64,000 bases of DNA from NCBI GenBank assembly GCA_035308565.1, contig DATGGK010000055.1:1-64000 (forward strand), given 5' to 3'. The position numbers and the translations under genes are program-made. This document shows positions 56,301 to 63,200 of the stretch, piece by piece (the first letter of the stretch is position 1; the number at the start of each line of letters is the position of its first letter). The notes below the pieces were generated by a model, which was not told where the DNA came from, made no database searches, and saw nothing but the letters and a program-made list of their open reading frames with translations. This stretch comes from JANXLS01 sp035308565. Its GTDB lineage: Bacteria; Planctomycetota; SZUA-567; H5-PLA8.

Positions 56301-59007
56301 TTAGCGCGTTTGCCGCCACACCGCTGATGACGCCGGCGATGGTGAAACTCTTGCCCGCTCCGGAAGGCCCGACATTGATTGAGACTGGCGCGCCGCCCAA
56401 AATCAGCCCCAGCGTTGTATCGAGCGTGTGATTGGCCGCGGCGGGATCGACCGTAATCACATTCGTGACGGTCAGACTGCTGGCGTTAAGCGTTGCCACT
56501 ATGATGGGAGTGGTAGTTGTCGCGTCGAACACCAGATTCGGAATGGACAGGCCGGCAATATTCATGTTCGTAGGCTGAAAAGTGCCGCTGCCGGTCAAAA
56601 CCACGATGTCCCCATTTTGAGGCGCGCGCCCCGCCGCCGTGCCATTGATATTCCAATTTCCCGCGTCGCCCCAGTTTAGACTCGTGCTGCCATTCCATGT
56701 CAGCGTGGTCGCGCTTATAGTGGGTACGCCCACGGCTTCCAGTTCGCCAAATCCGGTATAAGCATTCGTTTGTGTCCCAAAATTAAATCTGATATTGGCA
56801 ACGCCAGTCAGGCCCGACACGGCCATGTTCACCGCTACGCTCAGTGTTCCCGCCGTCGCGGCCACATTCACCGTGGCTCCAGGTATCGCGGCAAACGTGT
56901 TCGGAGCCGCCGCGGTAGAATAAGAGACGGTGAAATTGGGGCTTGTTTGCGCGTTGCTGTTCCAACTCGTATACGCGTTTATTGCCGTGACATCGTAACC
57001 GGCCGCATTGGCTCCCAAGGAGTATGTAATCGAGGCGTTGCTGCCGATGGTGTACGACGAGCCCACAGTGTTCGCCACCACAAGCTTATCGGTTAAAAGA
57101 GTGACTGCCGCGCCGCTTCCTCCAGATCCGGCCGATCCATTCGTATTGACCGACGGGGATTTTCCAGCGATCAAGTTGTTGCCTGCCGGGAAAAAGCTGG
57201 CAAGCTGCGCATTGGAACTTTGAGCCGTCGTGACAACCGTGGCGCTGGTTACGTATAAGTAACTGTTAATGAGCGTTCCCGTTTGAGCATCCGGATTTGT
57301 GACGGTTACGTTTTGGTAACCGGCAGTCCCAGCCGGAACCGTTGCAGTTAAACTCGTGTTGCTGTTGACATTTACGCCCGTTGCGGCCACGCCGCCGATC
57401 GACACCGTGGCGGTCGGCGCAAAACCAGTTCCCGTGATCATGACACCCTCGCCGCCGGCAGTCGGTCCGCTGGGCGGCGATATGGCGCTCACCGTGGGAG
57501 CGGATGCCGACGTGTAACTGAAGCCTTGAGGCGACGAAGAGGTGCCCGGCAGAGTGACTGGCGGGAATCCCGTGTTGGTCAACGTGATATCCGCTGGACC
57601 CGTATAAGGATAGGCGGCAGGCAAATTGCAGGTGAGTTGGGTGCCGCTGATTGCTTGAACATTGGTCGCAGTGACCGTCGTTCCCCCCGTCGGATACGTG
57701 AATTGAACCAATGTGGCCGCACTCAGGTTGGTGCCGTTGATCGTAAAGTTGAATGCGCCGGTATTGGGGCCAGTAGTTGGAGAAACGCCGGTAATCGTGG
57801 GCGCGGCGGCGACCGCCACAGGAAACGTCACTACAAAGTACGATATGTCGCCTTCATTGGTCGCGGCCGTTTGCAATTTGCGTTCCAAGTGCAACGTTGT
57901 CGCGTTTGTAAATGAAGGAACGATTGACGCATCATCCAATGCAGTGATGTCGCCGTTTGCTGCGAGGTTAAAGCCGATTCCCACATTGATGAGCGCCATG
58001 CTCGCAGAAAGCGTCGTGTTTGCGATTGTAATATCAGAGGAGGTAGTTCCAGAGGCCATGATCGGCGTTCCGGTCAGGACCGTAAAATTTGGATTGCTGA
58101 TGACAAACCAAGAGCAAGTTATGGTCTTGCTGGTCCCTTGGGCTTCCTGAAATGCAACATTTGTCGTTGTGGAGATTATTCCCCGGACGCACATTTTATC
58201 TTCAGCGCCCGCCGTTCCGGTATTGCCCGTGCGCAAGCTGAATACAAGAAAGGACTGGCTGAGGTTTACAGCCGGACTAAGCGTCGCGTTAAAGGGAGTG
58301 TTGTTGCCGTTATTGCCGCCCTTCGCCACGCTTCCGGATTGTACGAGCGTCGTGCTATCCGTAAACGTAACCACCTGCCAAGCCACCGCCAACGCATAAT
58401 TACTTGTGTCGCGTTGAAGCGCTAAGTTTGTTGTGCTGGTGATCGTCGCCGCAACATTCAACGAATCGTTTTGGCCGCCGTTGTTTGTAGGCGTGCGCAC
58501 AGTCAATAGCGCAAAGGACTTGCCCGCCGTCGCACCGCTGATAACGATATTTTTCGCGACTCCAGCGGCCTCTCCGCCTGGAAAGTCCGTCGAATCAAGA
58601 CCGCGCTGCACCGAGACGCCGTTGGCAAATTCGATCACCTGGTATTTGGCAATCCACGCAGTGATACCGGCATTTGCTCCGGGAGTGATCGTAACCTGTG
58701 TGCCTGCGGGGTTGAGTTCAAAAGTACATAACATTTGCGCGTTGGAGTCGGCGTTGCCCTCGACGTATCCGACGACGTAAGCCATGGCGGCATTGACTGC
58801 CGTCGGCAGTGTGACAATCTGCACCGTCCCCCCGCCCGCCGCCATGTCAACCGAGCCGGTTTGCACAGTCTTTACGCTGGCCACGTCCGCGTGCGCGCAC
58901 GCCGCAAGCAGGAAAAGCGCTGGCAGCAGCGCCGATTTGACAATGTTCCGTGCAGCCAGGCCGAAGATCGCCTTCTGAAAAAATGCGTTGTGAGCCAAAA
59001 TTTGCAT
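50305..59007 (-). CDS. Second PATR protein with C-terminal gingipain-like (C25) domain
   Basis: A 2900-aa paralogue of the 11858-25717 protein. The leader ends LFLLAAC (Cys37) followed by AHADVA, so it could be a lipoprotein or a normal signal peptide. Domains: unknown tandem beta modules (45-395, recurring FxxxTVRTP/VFSLRTG strands); two IPT/TIG domains (about 402-590); PATR region (about 750-1440; LNKTSNGGVHSL, VGTGTVVLSNTANSYGTTSVT); a legume-lectin-like domain (about 1440-1650; SGGFTASFVYTLVNPNNTPADGVTF); a second PATR stretch; an FN3-like segment (about 1976-2010; LEWTAISEYQNLGFNVYRR); and a C25 domain with His2744 (YIGHGN) and Cys2777 (QSTCTAN), again 33 apart. It ends SVPGQF. GAGGAAA precedes the ATG. 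Four palindromic repeats lie in frame between 52441 and 52965. Inferred exported adhesin/protease; carbohydrate binding is suggested by the lectin fold. Confidence 0.88.
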   Translation of the reverse strand: MQILAHNAFFQKAIFGLAARNIVKSALLPALFLLAACAHADVASVKTVQTGSVDMAAGGGTVQIVTLPTAVNAAMAYVVGYVEGNADSNAQMLCTFELNPAGTQVTITPGANAGITAWIAKYQVIEFANGVSVQRGLDSTDFPGGEAAGVAKNIVISGATAGKSFALLTVRTPTNNGGQNDSLNVAATITSTTNLALQRDTSNYALAVAWQVVTFTDSTTLVQSGSVAKGGNNGNNTPFNATLSPAVNLSQSFLVFSLRTGNTGTAGAEDKMCVRGIISTTTNVAFQEAQGTSKTITCSWFVISNPNFTVLTGTPIMASGTTSSDITIANTTLSASMALINVGIGFNLAANGDITALDDASIVPSFTNATTLHLERKLQTAATNEGDISYFVVTFPVAVAAAPTITGVSPTTGPNTGAFNFTINGTNLSAATLVQFTYPTGGTTVTATNVQAISGTQLTCNLPAAYPYTGPADITLTNTGFPPVTLPGTSSSPQGFSYTSASAPTVSAISPPSGPTAGGEGVMITGTGFAPTATVSIGGVAATGVNVNSNTSLTATVPAGTAGYQNVTVTNPDAQTGTLINSYLYVTSATVVTTAQSSNAQLASFFPAGNNLIAGKSPSVNTNGSAGSGGSGAAVTLLTDKLVVANTVGSSYTIGSNASITYSLGANAAGYDVTAINAYTSWNSNAQTSPNFTVSYSTAAAPNTFAAIPGATVNVAATAGTLSVAVNMAVSGLTGVANIRFNFGTQTNAYTGFGELEAVGVPTISATTLTWNGSTSLNWGDAGNWNINGTAAGRAPQNGDIVVLTGSGTFQPTNMNIAGLSIPNLVFDATTTTPIIVATLNASSLTVTNVITVDPAAANHTLDTTLGLILGGAPVSINVGPSGAGKSFTIAGVISGVAANALTSYGPGTLSLLNVANTYLGATIVGGPSTLQPVFLANGGLPSSIGQSSNASASLVLLGGTLSYTGASVTIDRGFSVTSDARLNITTAGTTLETTGTGIGTAGVNAVLSFVGPGTFKISGTNDNVALDANVIAGTVLLNKTSNGGVHSLAILVIVGGTGTIQITGTGGDQIYDNTVVLVNTGGTFDLNGANESIAALGGSGGTVTNSSATSNSFFTIGNATGSSANTFPGVIQDGATMKVSLAKAGAATQTLTGANTFTGGTQISAGILSVNTISDSGTSALGPAASGVTLTGGTLQYTGTAAVTTTRSFNALGTGTGGTLDVNNAAGVLNINSQFSFTAQATVNKVGAGTLSLQGATGNTNLIANVQAGTLALAKTSSATVHAVDGISAIVAGATVKITGTGGDQILGSGPTGPAGLVNMGGGTFDLGGQSESIDRLFGTGVVTNSVSSSTSTLTLGESNGGGTTFGTTYTGTIVNGGGGTGIVNLAKVGTGTVVLSNTANSYGTTSVTNAGTLASTVPGALGNGAITLNANATLDAGTLIPPTLGGFGVSGTGWSKNGGAAIASDVATLTDNNGNEARSVFPTSKVAYSGGFTASFVYTLVNPNNTPADGVTFCLQNVAATTVGNNGGGLGYVGMLTSYAITINVYNATQAGGSQIGTGVNGVQQPQVTTTGVNLASGDPIQFTVTYNSTAQTVVVNLKDLTTNGTFTNTYTAQNIATSVTGTTCYVGFTGGTGGANCTETISNFAYNSGTPNTPVTVYPNNVSIQGPASNIKVTVPVGTTTLTLGTLALASGATFNVLPSANTASGQSYGLTFGATTLAGPTVNVANNGAGTGVLTLGALNDGGTVQAITLNAGGTTTGSLVLSAPANTLSNSTGISVAGGTLKLGAATVLGATPNVTVASGATLDGNGQTIGGTVRGLGSMINALAFTPAGARLWPGTTSSVASLNANELLTGANVDLSGGGKLSLILHNANSHSQSLNLSGALTLGGTSSLSLGFDAPSTVPVQYTVVTTAAGGIANAFNGVLAGTMQYGNDYDVIYTDGTTPTVSPAPGATITPAANQIIVKFKSSAVTPVKIESFAAMAQGAGAMLEWTAISEYQNLGFNVYRRAVQEPRTPVSGWQRVNSALISGRITNADAKTYRVYDWAAPGMYEYKLESVSVRGVSETYAKVASAVIEAFGAELSAEGFDAAVSSVGTAKELKLGATLSAKFASEPRTSVGGQSSVTESHEPRLHGSGNAALAFDAQGKLTLPAASVRALNPNDAPPGQAAKPVASGTNLDGLGGPSYAASARWFSTGTSKPASYTGAKVVYNAPGVLLIPQAMLPAGFNAKHLSIVREGVSMTALAVTSDGLVVFAPGYQDDYTDKDAIFLRNTSGATAAGQIPHANGLFAGTQAVNTQTPAAVTSTYHDVYFDFSLRPFTFAPWFSSQYLTDGTDQSFSVSTPNASSGAASLTVNLWSLTQVDGVSPDHALQVLVNGQPVGQATWSGGNTMMQIAFQIPSGVLTNGANQIDLVTPTLDGVASQISFLHSMTIGYTKSLDGSTPLDVYNLSAYSKLFEIRNVPSNIVWVVDARYPDRAALAAYESQAQANGTYTLRFNAASGGTGHYLVVPAAQENLPISVTKRQVAPVKAMTYMPVGPAQFSSAVQPLLMQRAKEGLRGSFVDQEQIFDYYNYGRYGPAGIQNAVRSVRPQYLLLLGRTTYDYRNYSGLGVDPLCPTFLVSTTFWAQATSDSMFGDLGRGYPEIAVGRLPVNDAGELSNAVTHVLSNTGLTTGYRVHAAADRADPDAGDFAGEADAIAQAHPDLMWQPNYLGVTYQTSPEVTAALTAAANGGADLLMYIGHGNAVRLGNEVPRILDNDMVSAWTGSAVFLQSTCTANWMAKNETGYQSIAIQALTQPQGGISASIASSTYMNSQNATEFMSQLLTNAGTTQRWGNALLKTQQWAYAKGGGFYIDLSNTEQIFGDPAMPVLSKAAAAPAGGPTGAKTGGSSGSVPGQF
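52441..52504 (+). repeat. Repeat family B copy inside the second PATR-C25 gene
   Basis: Begins GTAGGACGGGCC; arms GGACGGGC/GCCCGTCC form a hairpin (52441-52465). A degenerate second hairpin (GACGGGC...GCCTGTCC) ends near 52504. On the coding (minus) strand the first is read LDGLGGPSY, at the same protein position and frame as the family B right end in the paralogue (LDAHAGDASY). Confidence 0.75.
52591..52614 (-). repeat. Repeat family C copy inside the second PATR-C25 gene
   Basis: On the minus strand it begins GAGCCGCGACTG and ends GGGAGCGGG, differing at two bases from the 22941-22964 unit. Read in frame as EPRLHGSG. Confidence 0.6.
52639..52662 (-). repeat. Repeat family D copy inside the second PATR-C25 gene
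   Basis: Minus strand begins GAGCCGCGCACG and ends GTAGGCGGC; translated EPRTSVGG. Same start and frame as the copy that forms the end of the ABC ATPase gene. Confidence 0.65.
52942..52965 (-). repeat. Second family D copy inside the second PATR-C25 gene
   Basis: Minus strand begins GAGCCGCGCACG and ends GTAAGTGGC; translated EPRTPVSG. It sits between YRR and W-Q-R-V-N-S-A-L, the same protein position at which the paralogue carries family C (22926-22964). Confidence 0.65.
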
Positions 59008-59433
59008 TGGAATTTCCTCAGGGTGCCCTATTTCGGATTTCTAAAAGAGAAAAAAGAGACTTCGCGCATGACAATGCTGAATTGCCTGCAAGCCCGACGA
59101 CTTGCTTTATGGCTAAAAAAGCATATCCGATATCCAATTCCCTCTCGTTAAAGCGATTATCAAAAGGAAAAAAAATTATTTTAGACCCAAATCTCTTTCT
59201 TGCGAATGTGGAGTAATTGCCTTGTTATGCAGCTACACCGATTTGCGAAAAATAGTGAAAGAACTCAAAGAAATCGTTGCCGTTCATGCGGCTCGGCGGG
59301 CTGCACGGGTCCCAATTCAATTTTTTCAGCCGTGTATTGCCGCGAATTCGCGTCTATAATCGACGCGGGAATTGATAGAGCGATTGCGGCTTCGAAACGG
59401 CGGCGGAATGCTGCGGGGTGCGAACGCCGTTGA
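59008..59433. other. AT-rich upstream region with the first copy of a long direct repeat
   Basis: Carries the leftward promoter and ribosome site (GAGG near 59017-59020 complement) of the second PATR-C25 gene, a stretch rich in A and T around 59155-59190, and at 59320-59422 the first copy of a 103-base direct repeat. No gene seen. Confidence 0.5.
59320..59422 (+). repeat. 103-bp direct repeat, copy 1
   Basis: About 93 percent identical by eye to 60073-60174 (six substitutions and one single-base indel). Both begin ATTTTTTCAGCCGTG and contain GTCTATAATCGACGCGGG, with a perfect TATAAT (59355-59360). It ends 11 bases before the antitoxin-like gene, so it may carry that gene's promoter. Confidence 0.85.
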
Positions 59434-59685
59434 ATGAAGAAAACGATGAACATGACCATTGAAGTGGAGCTGCCGGAGTTGCTGGCGCAGGAGGCCAAAG
59501 CGTGCGGGCTGCTGGAATCCCGCCGCCTTGCGGAATTGCTCAACAAAGCGCTGCGCCGCGACCGCGCTCGGAAGGAATTTGGACAGATGCTCGGCGCGCT
59601 GCACTCTCTTCCCGGCGAACCGATGACGCCTGAAGAAACTCAAAACGAGATCGATGCGGCACGAGCGGCGAGGAAGAAGGCGTGA
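59434..59685 (+). CDS. Antitoxin-like protein upstream of a truncated PIN toxin
   Basis: 83 aa. Short beta strand at the start (MTIEVELPELLAQEAK), then helices (LLESRRLAELLNKALRRDRARKEFGQML) and a charged tail (MTPEETQNEIDAARAARKKA). Position and four-base overlap (GTGA) with the PIN-domain gene identify it as the antitoxin of a PIN-family pair; no named antitoxin family is certain. TATAAT in the upstream direct repeat may drive it. Because the toxin is broken, this is now probably an orphan. Confidence 0.7.
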   Translation: MKKTMNMTIEVELPELLAQEAKACGLLESRRLAELLNKALRRDRARKEFGQMLGALHSLPGEPMTPEETQNEIDAARAARKKA

Positions 59686-60050
59686 TAGCGGTCATTGACA
59701 CGAATCTGTTTATCTCCGGCCTGCTGTGGGGCAACATACCGGGGCGGCTTCTCGCCGCTGCGGCGAGCGCCGTTTTTCAGGCCCGAAGGGCCGAACTTCT
59801 AAAGCCCAGGGCGCAGCAACGCGAAGCCCTGGGTCGAAACGCCTGTGCGATCCAAAGCCCTGAAGGGGCGAACTCACGGCTACATCGGAGGCTTGCGCGG
59901 AAATTCGCCGCCGGTAGTCCGCCCCTTTGGGGCTTTGGGTATTCCTTTGCGTTTTCACCCAGGGCTGCGCCCTGGGCTTTAAAAGTTCGCCCCTTTGGGG
60001 CTGAACAGCGGCGTCTTGCTTCGCAAGACAAATGCGGGCCGGACGCCTGA
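59682..60050 (+). pseudogene. PIN-domain toxin disrupted by a palindrome island
   Basis: A GTG start at 59682 overlaps the antitoxin stop. The first about 25 residues (VIAVIDTNLFISGLLWGNIPG, then RLLA) are the typical N-terminus of the PIN toxin family, including the first catalytic Asp (IDTN). From about 59773 the frame is translated palindromic repeat and runs to 60050 without the remaining PIN acidic residues. The toxin is therefore non-functional. Confidence 0.8.
59773..60005. repeat. Palindrome island replacing the body of the PIN toxin gene
   Basis: A left arm (59773-59817, with AAAGCCCAGGGCGCAGC) and right arm (59964-60005, with GCTGCGCCCTGGGCTTT) form an imperfect inverted repeat of about 42 bases. 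Between them lie GCCCTGAAGGGGC, GCCCCTTTGGGGC and CCCAGGG-type hairpins. The style is like the 10109-10307 island. Confidence 0.8.
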
Positions 60051-60072
60051 ACCACGGGGCGGAGAGAATTTC

Positions 60073-60174
60073 ATTTTTTCAGCCGTGCATTGCCGCGGAT
60101 TTGCGTCTATAATCGACGCGGGAATTGATTGAGCGATTGCGGCTTCGACACGGCGGCGGAATGCTGGGGGTGCG
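60073..60174 (+). repeat. 103-bp direct repeat, copy 2
   Basis: Second copy of the 59320-59422 repeat, with TATAAT at 60108-60113. Here it is followed not by an antitoxin gene but by a short AT-rich segment and the LamG/MBG gene. The two copies bracket the whole broken toxin-antitoxin unit. Confidence 0.85.
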
Positions 60175-60213
60175 CGATGAACGAGAATCGACGACAAAAA
60201 GGTGGAAATTTTA

Positions 60214-60228
60214 GGGGGGGGGTATAAT
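60214..60228 (+). promoter_or_regulatory. Run of nine G abutting a TATAAT box
   Basis: G at 60214-60222 is directly followed by TATAAT (60223-60228), 33 bases before the LamG/MBG start. The best -35-like string, TGGAAA (60203-60208), is only 14 bases away, so longer G-runs would bring spacing towards 17. Promoters with homopolymer spacers are known to be phase-variable in other bacteria; here it is inferred. Confidence 0.5.
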
Positions 60229-60247
60229 ACCTTACTTAAATCATGCC

Positions 60248-60255
60248 GGGGAGGG
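60248..60255 (+). promoter_or_regulatory. Shine-Dalgarno GGGGAGGG of the LamG/MBG gene
   Basis: GGAGG lies seven bases before ATG 60262 and fixes the start of the last gene. Confidence 0.75.
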
Positions 60256-60261
60256 TCACGC

Positions 60262-63200
60262 ATGAGACGATTTCTTTTCGGGCGCGATCTGCGCGCCGCC
60301 GTTTGCATATTAACGCTGATTTTCGTTTGCTCGGTGCGAGCGGCTTCCGGGCCGGTTGCTTACTATACTTTTGACGAAGCCTCGGGAACCGTCGCGCTGG
60401 ACTCCTCAGGCAACGGATACAATGGTGCGTTGACAGGCGGCGTGACTCGAGTACCCGGAATAAATGGGAACGCGCTGAATTTCGATGGATCGACCGGATA
60501 CGTGGAAGTGCCCTATTCCGCAGCGCTGAACACCCCGCAATTTACGATTTCGGTAGCGGTCAAGCTTACTGGAGGGCAAGGAACAAACCGGTCCGTAATA
60601 ACGTCTCGCAACTCCTCGCCGACGCTTGGCTTCGTTATTTACGCGACAGATACCAATCAGTGGCAGTTTTGGACGGGCGCTAATTCAAACGTCACTTGGA
60701 ACTATCTCGTTGGGCAGAATGTCACGCTCAATACTTGGACATTTTTGTCCGCAACTTATGATGGCACCACGATGCGGCTATATCAAAACGGAGTGCTGAG
60801 TAATTCGTTAACAGCGCCGTATACCGTAAACGTTAATAAACCGTTGCGTATTGGGGCGGGCGCGACGGAAGGCACACCACAATTCTTCTTTCCCGGATTG
60901 ATTGACGATGTGCGCGTTTATAATCGCGCGCTTTCCGCCGCCGAAATTGCTCAAGCGCTTCCCGCATCAGTTACACTTCCGGACACCTACAGTATGGTAG
61001 CCAGTCAAACGCTGACAGTCGCCGCACCGGGAGTAATGGCTAACGATATCAGCTTCAATGGAAATATTTTGTCGGCGGTACGCGATACTGATGTTTCGCA
61101 CGGGACTTTGAATTTCAACGCAGACGGCTCTTTTGTGTATACGCCAGCCAACGGCTATACCGGTGCGGATTCATTTACTTATCATACCGACAATGGAAGT
61201 GGGGGTTTGTCTGCCTCGACACCTGTAACGTTCAACGTTGGAACATTAAGATCAGGAACAGTCGTTCTATACTCGTTTGACGAGGGGGCGGGCACAGCCG
61301 CGCACGATTCGTCCGGCAATGGCAATGACGGAGCGCTGACAAACGGACCGGTCTGGGTTGCTGGAGTTGAGGGCACCGCACTCAGTTTTAATGGTATCAA
61401 CCAATATATAAATGACGCCAGTTTCAATTGGCCATCGGGCGGCCCAGTCACGGTTGCGTTTTGGAACTATGTGGCCGCTTCCCAAGTTCAAGGCTCCTGC
61501 GCATTTGGCGCCGGGACCGGCGATCCGAATCGCTTTCAGGCACACGCGCCGAATAGTGACTCCAATATTTATTGGGACTATGGAAATATTCAGGGTGCGG
61601 GGCGAATTATGGCCAACTACGCGCCTTATTTAGACAAATGGACGCATGTAGCGCTGGTTTCTGCTGGAGTGGGAGGAAATTTTAAAGCTATTTACCTTAA
61701 TGGCCAACTGGTCGCTTCAGCCTCCTCTTCTGACGGTCCCCAGGTTCCGATTTCGATCCTACAGGTGGGCCATTCGGCGGCTGATCCGGTTGGCTCGACG
61801 CACCATCACGGCATAATTGACGATTTTCAAATCTACAACCGTGTTCTTTCTGCATACGAAATTCAAAGTCTTACAACGGGCTCATCCCCTACGACAGTTG
61901 CCGCAGTGAGTGCCGTCGCATCGTATGGCGGAACGCAGACAATTACGTTGGACGCCAATATAACGGCGAGTGCGGCTGTGAACGAAGGAACGGTGACTTT
62001 CCAAATCATGAACGGCGCAACGGCAATTGGCAACGCCGCGACCTCGGGAACGGTATCCAATGGCAATGCAAGCGTCTCCTACGCTTTGCCATCGGGAACA
62101 TCCGTTGGCAGTTATACAATCTCAGCGTCCTATAGCGGCGGAGCGACATACGCTCCAAGCAGCGACAATACCGATACGTTGACAATTAACAAAGTATCGT
62201 TGACGGTAAACGCTAACAACGTAATTCGCGCGTATGGATCGGCGAATCCCACGCTGACGGGTTCAATCGTGGGTATCCAGAACAGCGATAACATCACCGC
62301 CACGTACGCGACGAGCGCCGGTCTTACGAGCATCGTGGGCGGTTATTCCATCGTTCCGACGCTGGTTGACCCAGGCAATAGGCTCGTTAATTACACTGTC
62401 ACGTCGAACAATGGCACGCTGACTGTTTCCGCTGCGCCGTTGTCGGTGACGCCCGCAAACCTTAGCCGGGCTTATGGCGCGGCGAATCCCACATTGAGTG
62501 GTACGATCACCGGAATTAAAAATAGCGATAACATCACGGCGACGTATGCCACGAGCGCCACAGTGTTGAGCGCGGTTGCCAACTATTCCATCGTTCCCAC
62601 GCTCATTGACCCAAGTAATAAGTTGAGCAACTACTCAGTGACCTCCAACAATGGTACATTGACGGTAACTCAAGCCGGGTTGACAGCGGTGGCCTTCAAC
62701 GCCAGCCGCGCCTACGGCGCGGCCAATCCCACCTTCAGCGGAATACTTTCCGGCGTGTTGAATGGCGACAACATTCTGGCGGCGTACAACACCACGGCAA
62801 CTCCGGCGAGCAGCATCGGAAATTATGCGATTACTCCCTCGTTGCTCGACCCGGACGGCAAGCAGAGCAACTATTCGGTGACTTTGTCCAACGGCACCTT
62901 AAATGTGACCACGGCGCCTTTGTCTGTTGCTGCGGCAAATGTCTCGCGCCCTTATGGGGCGGCAAATCCAACGCTGACGGGCACAATCACCGGCATTCAA
63001 AACAACGACAACATCACGGCGACGTACGCCACAAGTGCGACGCCGCAGAGTTTGATTGGCAATTACAACATCGTGCCCACGCTGGTCGATCCAGGCAGCA
63101 AATTGAGCAACTACTCGGTCACGTCCACGAATGGCACACTGACTGTCGGCACAGCGGCGTTGACGGTCACTCCTACCAACGTGAGTAAAACGTATGGCGA

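Noticed and set aside
59777..60055. Frames on both strands across the palindrome island
   Set aside because: Translations of inverted repeats, which are open in several frames by symmetry.
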